From contig JBDRKQ010000103.1 in the NCBI GenBank assembly GCA_043813895.1, positions 1 to 26,454 of the forward strand: 26,454 nucleotides of DNA, read 5' to 3'. Each line of letters starts with the position of its first letter. The stretch's first letter is position 1. Positions 7,349 through 14,790 of the stretch are shown piece after piece. The notes below the pieces were generated by a model that had not been told where the DNA came from, ran no database searches, and saw only the letters and a program-made list of their open reading frames with translations. A program made the translations under genes and the position numbers. The DNA comes from CAZTAR01 sp043813895. GTDB lineage: Bacteria > Planctomycetota > Phycisphaerae > UBA1845 > UTPLA1.

Positions 7349-8065
7349 GTGCACGAACGATTCAGCGACCGATCGAGAAGGGCCATGGCCCTGGCCAATC
7401 AGGAAGCCGTGCGACTCCATCATGACTACCTCGCGCCGGTGCATATCCTCCTGGGGATTCTATCGATGGGCTCCAGCGTCGCCTCGCTTGTTCTGAGGAA
7501 CCTGGACATCGATCTCGAAACGCTCCGCGATGACGTCGACAAGCTGGTCAAGCCTGGCGACAAGGAGCTTCACCAAACAAAGATGGCACAACGGGCCGAT
7601 ACTCGACAGGCGATCCAGTTCGCCATCGACGAGGCCCGGAAGCTCGGGCACAAGTACATCGGCACAGAGCACATCCTGCTCGGCGTCTTGCGGGAGGGCA
7701 ACAATATTCCCGCGCGTCTTCTAGCCGAGCGGGGCGTTCGCATCGAGCGACTGCGCGAAGAGATCCTGACACTCCTGGGCTCCAGCACGCACGAAGACCA
7801 CGCCTCCACCGCCCAGGGCCATGATCCGCTGGAGTGGCTGCACCAGCAGGAACTGGCGAAGGCCTTTCGCTCTCCCCGGTTCTGGCGTCGCGTGGTGCTT
7901 GCGGTTGATTCCGCCAACCGTCTCGGTCATGGCGAGATCGAAGACGAACATCTCCTGCTCGCTATTCTTCGCGAGCCCCAAAGCTTCGTGAGCCGGATGC
8001 TCGCCGAGAAGGGCGTTACGGTGGACTGGGTCCGCGACCGAATCACGCGCGCCTCCGCGCTGTGA
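7349..8065 (+). CDS. Stand-alone Clp N-terminal-repeat protein (no AAA+ domain)
   Basis: 238 residues. GTG start with AAAGGGA at 7334-7340, and the N-terminus MHERFSDRSRRAMALA aligns with the ClpC start, so the start is secure. Residues 1-143 are the double Clp-N repeat of ClpA/ClpC: repeat 1 with HILLGIL at 32-38, repeat 2 with GTEHILLGVLREG at 105-117. After a linker (145-170), residues about 171-236 look like a third repeat (RRVVLAVDSANRLGHGEIEDEHLLLAIL). No Walker motif follows, so it cannot unfold substrates itself. In ClpC this domain binds adaptors and phospho-arginine substrates; the first of the two conserved acidic residues (Glu32 in Bacillus subtilis ClpC) is Val31 here, while Glu107 in repeat 2 and Glu200 in repeat 3 are kept. 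It is probably an adaptor or decoy for a Clp ATPase encoded elsewhere (inference). Confidence 0.85.
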   Translation: MHERFSDRSRRAMALANQEAVRLHHDYLAPVHILLGILSMGSSVASLVLRNLDIDLETLRDDVDKLVKPGDKELHQTKMAQRADTRQAIQFAIDEARKLGHKYIGTEHILLGVLREGNNIPARLLAERGVRIERLREEILTLLGSSTHEDHASTAQGHDPLEWLHQQELAKAFRSPRFWRRVVLAVDSANRLGHGEIEDEHLLLAILREPQSFVSRMLAEKGVTVDWVRDRITRASAL

Positions 8066-8156
8066 GACCCCGGACAGCCCGCAGGCGCAGAGCAAACGAA
8101 GGAACGCCTCAGACAGGTCGTGCTTCGGCAGAGATGACGCGGCGTCGTGAACCTCG

Positions 8157-8984
8157 CTACGAGATTGTGGCGCCTGCCACGGCCGGGGCCGCCGCCGTCT
8201 CATAGAACTCGACACCAAGCAGGATATACTGTCCCCCATCGTCGCCCACAGTGACGACTTCAACAGCCAGCCAGTCGCCCGCCGCCAAGGCGGCGCCGCC
8301 CAAGCCGTTCGGCACGGCAACGGTGATGGGCAAATCAATGATCTGGAACTCGGTATTGTTGCCTGCCGCCGGTGGGGTCACGTTCACGGTCCGCACGGGT
8401 GGATTGACATAGTCCTCCGGCGTGTTGGCGCCGTCGACGAGACGCCGCACGAAAATGTCGAATGCGAAATCTTCGCCTGCCGGGGCTTGGCCGGCCCTGC
8501 GGAACGCCAGGCGGAGGGTGACCGGGTTCGCGCCCGCATACGATGGCGGGATGGCAACCCGGAACGCAACGCGGTTGGCATCGGCCCCGGGGGCGCCGGG
8601 AACTCCGCCGTCATCGTCGCCCAAAACCGGCTCGGTAATCGCGATCACATCGGGGATGAAGTCGCCAGTTGGGCCGAAGAAGCCATCGGGCGGGTCTGTG
8701 TGCGTGAAGTAGTCTTCGACGAAAACGTGAAACAACCCAGGAGCGTCCGCACCCGGAAGCCCCTGCGGCCCCTGCGGCCCAGTGGGACCCGCGCCGCTCA
8801 GCAAGGCCAAAGCCAGCAAGCCGGGCGCTGGCGCTAGAGTGAGCAGGTCGCGCTGCCAGTCTTGGAGCCCGAGGAAATTGTCACAACCGGGCGACAGCCC
8901 CAAACCCAGCACCAGTGTGAACGAGATCAAGTATCGAGTCGCGCTTGGGCGCGTCTGGGCTTTGCGGTTCTTTGCGTTCGTCAT
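8157..8984 (-). CDS. Collagen-like putative lipoprotein (copy 1)
   Basis: 275 residues, function unknown. A basic tail and hydrophobic signal segment (about 18-33) end in L-S-P-G-C, a lipobox-like site with Cys34. Next come FLGLQDWQRDLL, a hydrophobic stretch, and a very short collagen-like run of G-x-y triplets at about 66-78 (GPTGPQGPQGLPG). The remaining 190 or so residues are rich in beta-prone sequence, with FHVFVEDYFTHTD, FIPDVI, VTLRLAFRR, FAFDIFVRRLVDG, FQIIDLPI and LAVEVVTVGDD, suggesting a beta-sandwich surface domain. A good Shine-Dalgarno (GAAGGGA) precedes the ATG. It lies 35 bp downstream of a paralogue of identical length in the same orientation. Likely exported and membrane-anchored; the role is not known. 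Confidence 0.8.
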   Translation of the reverse strand: MTNAKNRKAQTRPSATRYLISFTLVLGLGLSPGCDNFLGLQDWQRDLLTLAPAPGLLALALLSGAGPTGPQGPQGLPGADAPGLFHVFVEDYFTHTDPPDGFFGPTGDFIPDVIAITEPVLGDDDGGVPGAPGADANRVAFRVAIPPSYAGANPVTLRLAFRRAGQAPAGEDFAFDIFVRRLVDGANTPEDYVNPPVRTVNVTPPAAGNNTEFQIIDLPITVAVPNGLGGAALAAGDWLAVEVVTVGDDGGQYILLGVEFYETAAAPAVAGATIS

Positions 8985-9019
8985 GGGGTATTCCCTTCGC
9001 AGAATGACAGAGAATCAGG

Positions 9020-9847
9020 CTAAGAGATCGTTCCACCTGAGACGGGCGGCGCCGCCGTCGTCTCATAGAACTCGACACTCAGGAGAAGATACTGACCAGA
9101 ATCGTCACCCACCGTGACGAGCTCAACGGCCAGGAAGTCACCCGCCGCCAACGCGGCGCCGCCCAGACCGTTCGGCACGGCGACGTTGATTGGCAGATCG
9201 AGGATCTGGAACTCGTCGTCGTTTCCTGCTACCGGCGGCGTCACGCTCACGGTTCGCACGGGAGGATTGATGTAATTCTCAGGCGTGTTCGCGCCGTCGA
9301 CGAGGCGCCGCACGAAGATGTCAAATGCGAAATCCTCACCTCCAGGTGTCGGGCCGGACCTGCGGAAGGCCAGGCGGAGCGTCACCGGATTCACGCCCTC
9401 ATAAGACGGCGGAATGAGAACACGGAACGCAACGCGGTCGGCATTTGCCGCGGGGGCGCCAGGCGTCCCGCCGTTATCCTCGCCGAGGACCGGTTCAGTA
9501 ATGCCGACCACATCCGGGATGAAGTCGCCAGTAGGGCCGACAAAGCCACTGGTCGCGTCTGTGTGGGTGAAATAGTCCTCGACGGAAACGTGAAACAGAC
9601 CGTCCTCACCCGGTAACCCCTGCGGCCCGGTGGGGCCGGCGGGCCCAGCCGGGCCCGGGCCAGTCAGCAATGCCAAGGCCAACAAGCCTGGCGTTGGCGC
9701 CAGGCTGAGCAGATCGCGCTGCCAGTCTTGGAGCCCGAGGAAATTGTCACAACCGGGCGACAGCGCCAGGGCCAGCACCAGTGCGAACGGAATCAAATAT
9801 CGACTGACGGCATTACGGGTGGCGCGCCTGCGTCCACTAGTGTTCAT
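9020..9847 (-). CDS. Collagen-like putative lipoprotein (copy 2, upstream paralogue)
   Basis: 275 residues, tandem paralogue of the gene at 8157-8984 and probably first in a two-gene operon. Same architecture: basic N-terminus, hydrophobic signal, L-S-P-G-C lipobox, FLGLQDWQRDLL, collagen-like triplets (GPAGPAGPTGPQGLPGEDG, about residues 66-84), then a beta-rich domain starting LFHVSVEDYFTHTD and ending YETTAAPPVSGGTIS. Differences from copy 1 are scattered substitutions plus a slightly rearranged triplet run, so the two have diverged under constraint. GGAG at 9855-9858 (minus strand) with a 7-nt spacer supports the start. A promoter-like sequence lies just upstream. Function unknown; surface exposure inferred. 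Confidence 0.82.
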   Translation of the reverse strand: MNTSGRRRATRNAVSRYLIPFALVLALALSPGCDNFLGLQDWQRDLLSLAPTPGLLALALLTGPGPAGPAGPTGPQGLPGEDGLFHVSVEDYFTHTDATSGFVGPTGDFIPDVVGITEPVLGEDNGGTPGAPAANADRVAFRVLIPPSYEGVNPVTLRLAFRRSGPTPGGEDFAFDIFVRRLVDGANTPENYINPPVRTVSVTPPVAGNDDEFQILDLPINVAVPNGLGGAALAAGDFLAVELVTVGDDSGQYLLLSVEFYETTAAPPVSGGTIS

Positions 9848-9880
9848 GATCGGTCTCCGGCTTATGGGACGTCCGGCGGC

Positions 9881-9909
9881 AGACTACCGATACGAGATGC
9901 CGACGTCAA
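9881..9909 (-). promoter_or_regulatory. Putative promoter of the collagen-like gene pair
   Basis: On the minus strand TTGACG (9909-9904) and TAGTCT (9886-9881) are 17 bp apart. The -35 is strong; the -10 keeps only the most conserved T-A---T. A start near 9874 would give a leader of about 27 nt containing the GGAG ribosome site. Confidence 0.38.
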
Positions 9910-9971
9910 CAGGAAATAGTCCACATCGTCAGCCTGGGGTCCATGACAGATTCGGCGGGGGTCGATCCAAG

Positions 9972-9991
9972 CCCCAGGCGCCAGCGCGGGG
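9972..9991 (+). repeat. Dispersed 20-bp palindromic repeat, copy A
   Basis: CCCCAGGCGCCAGCGCGGGG, an imperfect palindrome matching copies at 14732-14751 and 23126-23145. A related GC-rich sequence, CCCGCTCGCTTGCGCTCGCG, follows at 10021-10040; it shares the downstream GGCTCGGA that flanks copy B. Otherwise 9848-10067 holds no gene. Confidence 0.6.
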
Positions 9992-10067
9992 TACTCGTAA
10001 ACAGGCCGTTGGTCTTCGGACCCGCTCGCTTGCGCTCGCGGCTCGGACTGGGTGCCCACCCTGCGGC

Positions 10068-10544
10068 CTACAGCCCCCCCCCGCCGGCCTCCGCCCTCAT
10101 CGCTTCTCCCGCATCCAGAAGCGTGTCCTTGTCCGGCAACTGTTGGGGCTCCAGGACATAGGCGTCCAGGACACGGTCGTCGTGGACCGTGAACGGCATC
10201 AGGCATTCCGTGAAGAAGTCGATGCCGGGAAGCGAGTACCACGGCGTCCGGATGTTGTGGTGGGTGTGAACGGTCTTGAAGCCGCGCTTCCGAATGATGA
10301 TGTCATAATCACCGTACCAGGTGAAAGGCACCGTGATAGGCGATTGCCCGACCTCTTGATCGTTCAGAAACACCTTCGCGCCTTCGGGCTCCGTGTTGAT
10401 CGAGACGGTGCGCTCGATGCACCCGGGAAAACAGAGCGAGCATACGAGCAGCGTACAGGCCGTCATACACAGGCCAAGATTGCGGCACTCGGATAGTGGC
10501 TCTCTGAGCCGCAACCGAATCGACTTGTCTGTGCGGACTCTCAT
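10068..10544 (-). CDS. PEGA-domain lipoprotein
   Basis: 158 residues from ATG 10544. The N-terminus is basic, followed by a Cys-rich hydrophobic segment (about 23-41) and a lipobox ending F-P-G-C (Cys42). Directly after it comes a PEGA domain (IERTVSINTEPEGAKVFLNDQEVGQSPITVPF), a small beta-domain found in surface proteins. It is followed by WYGDYDIIIRKRGFKTV and an aromatic-rich tail with WYSLPGIDFFTE. I know similar short PEGA lipoproteins from planctomycete genomes; their role is undefined. The frame is open up to ATG 10640, but GGAG at 10554-10557 and a promoter at 10603-10630 favour 10544. The 3' end runs through nine consecutive G on the coding strand, giving a C-terminal GGGGL. Confidence 0.8.
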   Translation of the reverse strand: MRVRTDKSIRLRLREPLSECRNLGLCMTACTLLVCSLCFPGCIERTVSINTEPEGAKVFLNDQEVGQSPITVPFTWYGDYDIIIRKRGFKTVHTHHNIRTPWYSLPGIDFFTECLMPFTVHDDRVLDAYVLEPQQLPDKDTLLDAGEAMRAEAGGGGL

Positions 10545-10602
10545 GGGCGCGTGCTCCACAGCATGGGTTTGGCCGTCCGGGTCAATCATCCCAGTCGGCA
10601 AC

Positions 10603-10630
10603 AGTCTACCACTTCGGCGCACTTTGGCAA
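10603..10630 (-). promoter_or_regulatory. Putative promoter of the PEGA lipoprotein gene
   Basis: On the minus strand TTGCCA (10630-10625), 16-bp spacer, TAGACT (10608-10603). A start near 10596 would leave about 50 nt before ATG 10544 and would exclude the longer ATG 10640 start. Confidence 0.4.
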
Positions 10631-10704
10631 CACCGTTCACCGGCCGGTGACGTCATTGCTACAGGGCGTACTTCCCGGCCAAGGCCGGGCACGCGCTGAG
10701 TGTC

Positions 10705-10843
10705 CAGACGGGGTGGCATGGGTAACGAGTGGGGCACCTTCAGGGTGGCCCACTCGTTACCCGTGGGAACACATCGAGGCTCCTTCCCCACGGGTAAGCT
10801 CCGCCGCTCAGCGCGGCTCCGCTAGTCCATGCCACCCCGGCTG
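10705..10843. repeat. 139-bp nested palindromic element (MITE- or REP-like)
   Basis: Outer inverted repeats GGGGTGGCATGG (10710-10721) and CCATGCCACCCC (10827-10838) extend to 17 positions with one mismatch (10705-10721 / 10827-10843). Inside, GGGTAACGAGTGGG (10720-10733) pairs with CCCACTCGTTACCC (10749-10762), with a small CACC/GGTG tip, and CCCGTGGG (10760-10767) pairs with CCCACGGG (10787-10794). TGTCCA occurs on both sides (10701-10706 and 10848-10853), a possible but imperfectly placed target duplication. No open frame. It lies between ruvX and the PEGA lipoprotein gene. Confidence 0.7.
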
Positions 10844-10872
10844 AACATGTCCAAGGTCGGAGATTCTGGCTC

Positions 10873-11289
10873 TCATCGCTGATCGAGCCAGGCTTGGAGT
10901 ATCTTCTGGGCGGCGATCATGTCGGTGAGGCCCTTTCGTTTGCCTTGGCGCACGCCGGCTGCGTCCAACGCCTCGCCCGCGGCGAACGAGCTTAGCCGCT
11001 CATCCTGCAAGTGTACGGGCTTTCTGGAGAGTCGCCGCAGCTCGTCGGCGAAGCCACGCGTCAGGGTCGTCTGCGGGCTGTCGCCGGAGTCCCGCATGTT
11101 CAACGGCAGCCCGACCACGAACGCTTCGACGTCGTGATCATCGCCAAAGTCGGCTACCGACCTCGCGTCTCGCGTGACGTCATTCCGCCCCTGGATGACG
11201 GCCAGCGGCGTGGCGATCCTCACCTCGGTATCCGCGATGGCCGTACCGATTCGTTTCACGCCGTAGTCGATTCCCAGAATGTTCGGCAT
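10873..11289 (-). CDS. ruvX: YqgF/RuvX-family putative Holliday junction resolvase
   Basis: 138 residues, standard length. RNase H-like nuclease fold: ILGIDYGVKRIGTAIAD (catalytic Asp in GIDYG near residue 7), VVGLPLNM, DERLSSFAAGEAL in the middle, and KGLTDMIAAQKILQAWL with the last conserved Asp. The family is linked to pre-16S rRNA 5' end maturation and proposed as a Holliday junction resolvase; both activities have been reported for homologues. The frame extends 29 codons upstream, but MPNILGIDYG at ATG 11289 is the family N-terminus. It follows manC by 55 bp on the same strand and probably shares its transcript. Confidence 0.9.
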   Translation of the reverse strand: MPNILGIDYGVKRIGTAIADTEVRIATPLAVIQGRNDVTRDARSVADFGDDHDVEAFVVGLPLNMRDSGDSPQTTLTRGFADELRRLSRKPVHLQDERLSSFAAGEALDAAGVRQGKRKGLTDMIAAQKILQAWLDQR

Positions 11290-11344
11290 ACTCGGTCCCG
11301 GAGCGTGCAGAGTGGCGGACGGGCCGTTCTCAGGTAAGGCCTCG

Positions 11345-12418
11345 CTATGAATAGTGGCCCTCGTATTCCTGATCAAGCTGTCCGACGAGGTCCTTGATCT
11401 TCTGAATATGGTCCTTGTGGCAGATGAGCGTGGCGGTTGGGCTGTGGACGACGACGAGATCCTGAACGCCGATCGTGGCGATCAGATGGTCGCCTTCCGC
11501 GACGAGGATGTTGTTCCTGCTGAACATCGACACCGCCCGCTTCAAGGCGTGTGTGTTGTCGGCGGAATCCTTGCCGAGCACCTCGGGCAGGGCCGTCCAA
11601 TTGCCCACGTCCAGCCAGTCCAGCGCCATCTCGACGACGAGCACCTTCGGCGCCTTCTCCATGACCGCAAAGTCGATGCTGATCCGTTCCAGGCTCGGGT
11701 ACACTTCGCGCGCGAGGCTCGGCCCTTGCTCCGTGTACCAAACCTTCGCGAGCCTCCTCGCCGCGTCGTGCGAGGCCGAGAGGTGCTGCCGCATCTGCTC
11801 AAGGATCGTCTCGGTCCGCCAGACGAACATGCCGCTATTCCAATAGTAGTTGCCGGAGGCAACGTACCCGCGGGCCGTATCGAGGTCCGGCTTCTCCTTG
11901 AATTGCTTGACAGCCCACACACCGGGTGACACCTGCTCGCCGCGCTCGACGTACCCGAGCCCCGTGTGCGGCTCCGTGGGCTTGATGCCGAACGTGATGA
12001 GCGCATCGGCGTGCTCCGCGGCGGTAGCGAATCCGAGGCGGATGACATCGACGAACTTGTCCGTCGGCCGGATGAGGTGGTCGGCGGTGAAGACGCCCAT
12101 AAGGGTGTCCGGATTCTTTTCGTGCAGTATGGCGGCCGCCAGCGCGACGGCGTTAGCCGTGTCGCGACCGGTGGGCTCGCCGATGAAGTTGTCCGGCGGC
12201 AATGCCGGCAACTCCTCCGCGAGGGCGGGGAGGTGTTCGTCGAGCGCGATGACGTAGATATCTACAGGGGAAAACGCGGTGTGCAGCCGCTCAAACGCCT
12301 TGTAGATCAGGCTGCGGCCTTCGACGATGTGCAGGAGCTGTTTGGGACGATTCCTTCTGCTGAGCGGCCAGAGTCTCGTACCCGATCCGCCCGCCATAAT
12401 CACCGCACATTTCCTCAT
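11345..12418 (-). CDS. manC: Mannose-1-phosphate guanylyltransferase
   Basis: 357 residues. It makes GDP-mannose from mannose-1-phosphate and GTP, a precursor for glycan and exopolysaccharide synthesis. The pyrophosphorylase signature AGGSGTRLWPLSR (9-21) is followed by PKQLL, then FTADHLI (metal/nucleotide-binding Asp), GLGYVERG, FKEKPD (substrate Lys), and YYWNSGMFVWR. It is the short, monofunctional form: no C-terminal phosphomannose isomerase cupin. The ATG at 12418 has a close GAGGTG ribosome site. It sits 63 bp after pcrA, so pcrA-manC-ruvX may be one leftward transcript. GDP-mannose may feed the wecA/ligase cluster at 19530-23092 (inference). Confidence 0.93.
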   Translation of the reverse strand: MRKCAVIMAGGSGTRLWPLSRRNRPKQLLHIVEGRSLIYKAFERLHTAFSPVDIYVIALDEHLPALAEELPALPPDNFIGEPTGRDTANAVALAAAILHEKNPDTLMGVFTADHLIRPTDKFVDVIRLGFATAAEHADALITFGIKPTEPHTGLGYVERGEQVSPGVWAVKQFKEKPDLDTARGYVASGNYYWNSGMFVWRTETILEQMRQHLSASHDAARRLAKVWYTEQGPSLAREVYPSLERISIDFAVMEKAPKVLVVEMALDWLDVGNWTALPEVLGKDSADNTHALKRAVSMFSRNNILVAEGDHLIATIGVQDLVVVHSPTATLICHKDHIQKIKDLVGQLDQEYEGHYS

Positions 12419-12481
12419 CGCAACACCTCGAGTGACGGCTTACGCAACACCTTGCGAGACTCCTTGAGTTGCCCCCCGACT

Positions 12482-14638
12482 TCAGCATTCAAGCACGACC
12501 AAGTCGGCGTGCGCCAGCGCGAACGACCGCTCACCATAGTCGTCGAAGTACACGCGGATGTAAACCGTTCGCCCGCGCCGGTGCAGCATGAGGATTTCGC
12601 CGTCGCCGTACTCTTCGTGCCTCACACGCCTCCCCGGGACAAACTCCGCAATGTCGGCGGGAACGTCGGCATCGTATTGGCTTGCGAGATGCGCCTGGCT
12701 TCGATCCTCCTCCGTGCGAACCATCTGGCGTTCGATCTCATCCCGCGGCAGTTCACGAAGAAACCTCGACGCGGCGGTCCGCTCGGTAATGCCGCGGACC
12801 ATTCTGTATTCGGCGTTCGTCAGCGTGAGCCGCCGTCGCGCCCGCGTCATCCCGACAAAGCACAGCCGCCGCTCCTCTTCGAGTTCGTCGATTTCCCCGC
12901 GGAGAGCCCTGGCGTGTGGCAGCAATCCCTCTTCCAGCCCGACGATGTACACCGCCGGGAATTCGAGGCCCTTGGCGGCGTGCAGCGTCATAAGCGTCAC
13001 GGCCCCGCCGGCGAGATCCACGGTATCCACGTCCGTGACGAGGCTGATTTGGTGCAGCCACTCGCCGAGCGAGCCGTCCGGGTTCTCCAGGTCGTACTGT
13101 TGCGCGGCCGTGACTAATTCGAAAACGTTTTCCAGTTCTTCACTGTCGAGATCATCCTCGGCCCCACGGAGTGCCGCCTCCAGCCCGGACCTTTTCAAGA
13201 CGGCGTCAATGACATCGCGAGCGGGCCGCGCGGGCAACTCCCGAAGCTCGGCGAGCAGTTTCGCGAACGGCTCGATCTTCTTCTTCGCCGACTTGAGCTC
13301 CGGGATCTCGGCGAATCGCGTGACTGCCTCGCCCACCGGCAGGTTGTGTTCATGCGCGAAATCGCGGAGCCGTTCGACCGTGATCTTCCCGATTCCGCGC
13401 GCGGGCGTGTTGATCGCCCGAAGCAGGGAGACCTCGTCGGCAGGATTGACCAGGATCCGCAGGTACGCGAGGACGTCCTTGATTTCTTTTCGACCGTAGA
13501 ACTCGACGCCCCGGGCGATCTGGTACGGGATCCTCGCGGATCGCAGTTGGTCCTCGAGCGTCCGCGTCATGGCGTTGATGCGATAGAAGATCGCAACATC
13601 ACCCGGTTGGCCGCCGGCGTCACAGTAGTCGCGAATGTCGGCCGCGACCCTGGCGGCTTCGTGCCGTTCGTCCTCACAGGTCCAGACGCGCACGGCAGGG
13701 CCCTGCTCGTCGTCGGTCCAAAGCTCCTTGTGTTTCCGCCGCGTATTGTGCCGGACGAGCTGCGAGGCGGCCGAAAGGATCGCGCCGGTGCTGCGGAAGT
13801 TTTGTTCGAGCCGGACGACCTTCGCGTCGGGATAGTCCTCCTCGAAATCCAGGATGTTCTGAATGTCCGCGCCGCGCCAAGCGTAAATGGATTGGTCCGG
13901 ATCGCCGGTTGCACAGATGTTGCGATGGCCCGACCCCAATCGCGTGGCGATGAGGTACTGTGCGTGGTTCGTGTCTTGATACTCGTCTATGAGCAGATAG
14001 CGGAACCGGCCCGACAACTCGTCGCGAATCTCGGCATGCGCACCAAGCATCTTCGCAACATGCATGAGCAGGTCGTCGAAGTCGCAGGCGTTTTGCTCGG
14101 CAAGCCGGCGCTGGTATTCCTGGTAGATGCGGCCGATCTTCTTCTCGTAGTAGTCGGTCGCGGCGTCCACGAACTCGCCGGGATCGAGCATTTTGTTCTT
14201 CGCGTTGCTGATCGTTGCGGCGACGGCACGAGGTTGCCAATTGTCGGCCCGCAGATCACATGCCGCGATGGACTGCTTGATCAACGACCGGCGATCGGTT
14301 TCGTCAAAGATGGAAAAGCCCGGCTCGACGCCGATGGTCCTCCCGTATTCCCGCAGAAGTCTGGCACACAGCGAATGGAACGTGCAAGCCAGAAGCCGTC
14401 CGCCGACGCCAAGGGCGTAAATGCGGTCTCGCATCTCTCCCGCCGCTTTGTTGGTGAAGGTGATTGCCAGAATCTGATCGGGCCTGGCGACGGTGGAGGC
14501 GAGGTGGGCGGCGCGGTGTGTGATGGCCCGGGTCTTGCCCGACCCGGCGCCGGCCAACACGAGCAAGGGACCCTCGCCGTGGAGCACGGCCTCTCGCTGA
14601 GGGTCGGTAAGGTTGTCTAACAGGGCTCGAGACTCCAT
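12482..14638 (-). CDS. pcrA: UvrD/PcrA-family 3'-5' DNA helicase
   Basis: 718 residues, a superfamily 1A helicase acting in nucleotide excision repair and in removing replication and recombination roadblocks. From the ATG at 14638: Q-motif LTDPQREAV (10-18), Walker A AGAGSGKT (29-36), LLIDEYQDTN (Walker B), ATGDPDQSIYAWRGAD (motif III), VTLMTLHAAKGLEF (motif V) and CFVGMTRAR (motif VI). The C-terminal FVPGRRVRHEEYGDGEIL...VYFDDYGERSFALAHADLVVL matches the Tudor-like RNA-polymerase-binding domain of PcrA/UvrD. The frame is open to 14764, but that extension runs through repeat sequence. No Shine-Dalgarno precedes ATG 14638, and the predicted promoter places the transcript start at or next to it. 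Confidence 0.94.
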   Translation of the reverse strand: MESRALLDNLTDPQREAVLHGEGPLLVLAGAGSGKTRAITHRAAHLASTVARPDQILAITFTNKAAGEMRDRIYALGVGGRLLACTFHSLCARLLREYGRTIGVEPGFSIFDETDRRSLIKQSIAACDLRADNWQPRAVAATISNAKNKMLDPGEFVDAATDYYEKKIGRIYQEYQRRLAEQNACDFDDLLMHVAKMLGAHAEIRDELSGRFRYLLIDEYQDTNHAQYLIATRLGSGHRNICATGDPDQSIYAWRGADIQNILDFEEDYPDAKVVRLEQNFRSTGAILSAASQLVRHNTRRKHKELWTDDEQGPAVRVWTCEDERHEAARVAADIRDYCDAGGQPGDVAIFYRINAMTRTLEDQLRSARIPYQIARGVEFYGRKEIKDVLAYLRILVNPADEVSLLRAINTPARGIGKITVERLRDFAHEHNLPVGEAVTRFAEIPELKSAKKKIEPFAKLLAELRELPARPARDVIDAVLKRSGLEAALRGAEDDLDSEELENVFELVTAAQQYDLENPDGSLGEWLHQISLVTDVDTVDLAGGAVTLMTLHAAKGLEFPAVYIVGLEEGLLPHARALRGEIDELEEERRLCFVGMTRARRRLTLTNAEYRMVRGITERTAASRFLRELPRDEIERQMVRTEEDRSQAHLASQYDADVPADIAEFVPGRRVRHEEYGDGEILMLHRRGRTVYIRVYFDDYGERSFALAHADLVVLEC

Positions 14639-14645
14639 CGAGATA

Positions 14646-14674
14646 GGTATAGGTGATGTGATTCGACGTGTCCA
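14646..14674 (-). promoter_or_regulatory. Putative pcrA promoter giving a near-leaderless transcript
   Basis: On the minus strand TGGACA (14674-14669), 17-bp spacer, TATACC (14651-14646). The expected start falls at about 14639, one base from the pcrA ATG, which fits the missing ribosome-binding site. The -10 lacks the final T of consensus. Confidence 0.33.
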
Positions 14675-14731
14675 TGCGCCATGCGTAGCGGCCGACCCCC
14701 GAACGCAAGCGAGCAGGTAGAGCCGTAAAAA

Positions 14732-14751
14732 CCCCGCGCTCGCGCTTGGGG
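14732..14751 (-). repeat. Dispersed 20-bp palindromic repeat, copy B
   Basis: Read on the minus strand: CCCCAAGCGCGAGCGCGGGG, the same consensus as 9972-9991 and 23126-23145. It lies in the 152-bp gap between the small zinc-ribbon gene and pcrA, upstream of the pcrA promoter candidate. Confidence 0.6.
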
Positions 14752-14790
14752 CTCGGATTAGCACGTGTCGTCGGCCATAGGGGGGCGACG

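Noticed and set aside
11966..13117. 383-codon + strand frame spanning the manC-pcrA junction
   Set aside because: Antisense to two well-supported genes; Arg-rich shadow with no motif.
13346..14620. 424-codon open frame on the + strand opposite pcrA
   Set aside because: The minus strand encodes all helicase motifs; the opposite frame is open because of high GC and shows no family pattern.
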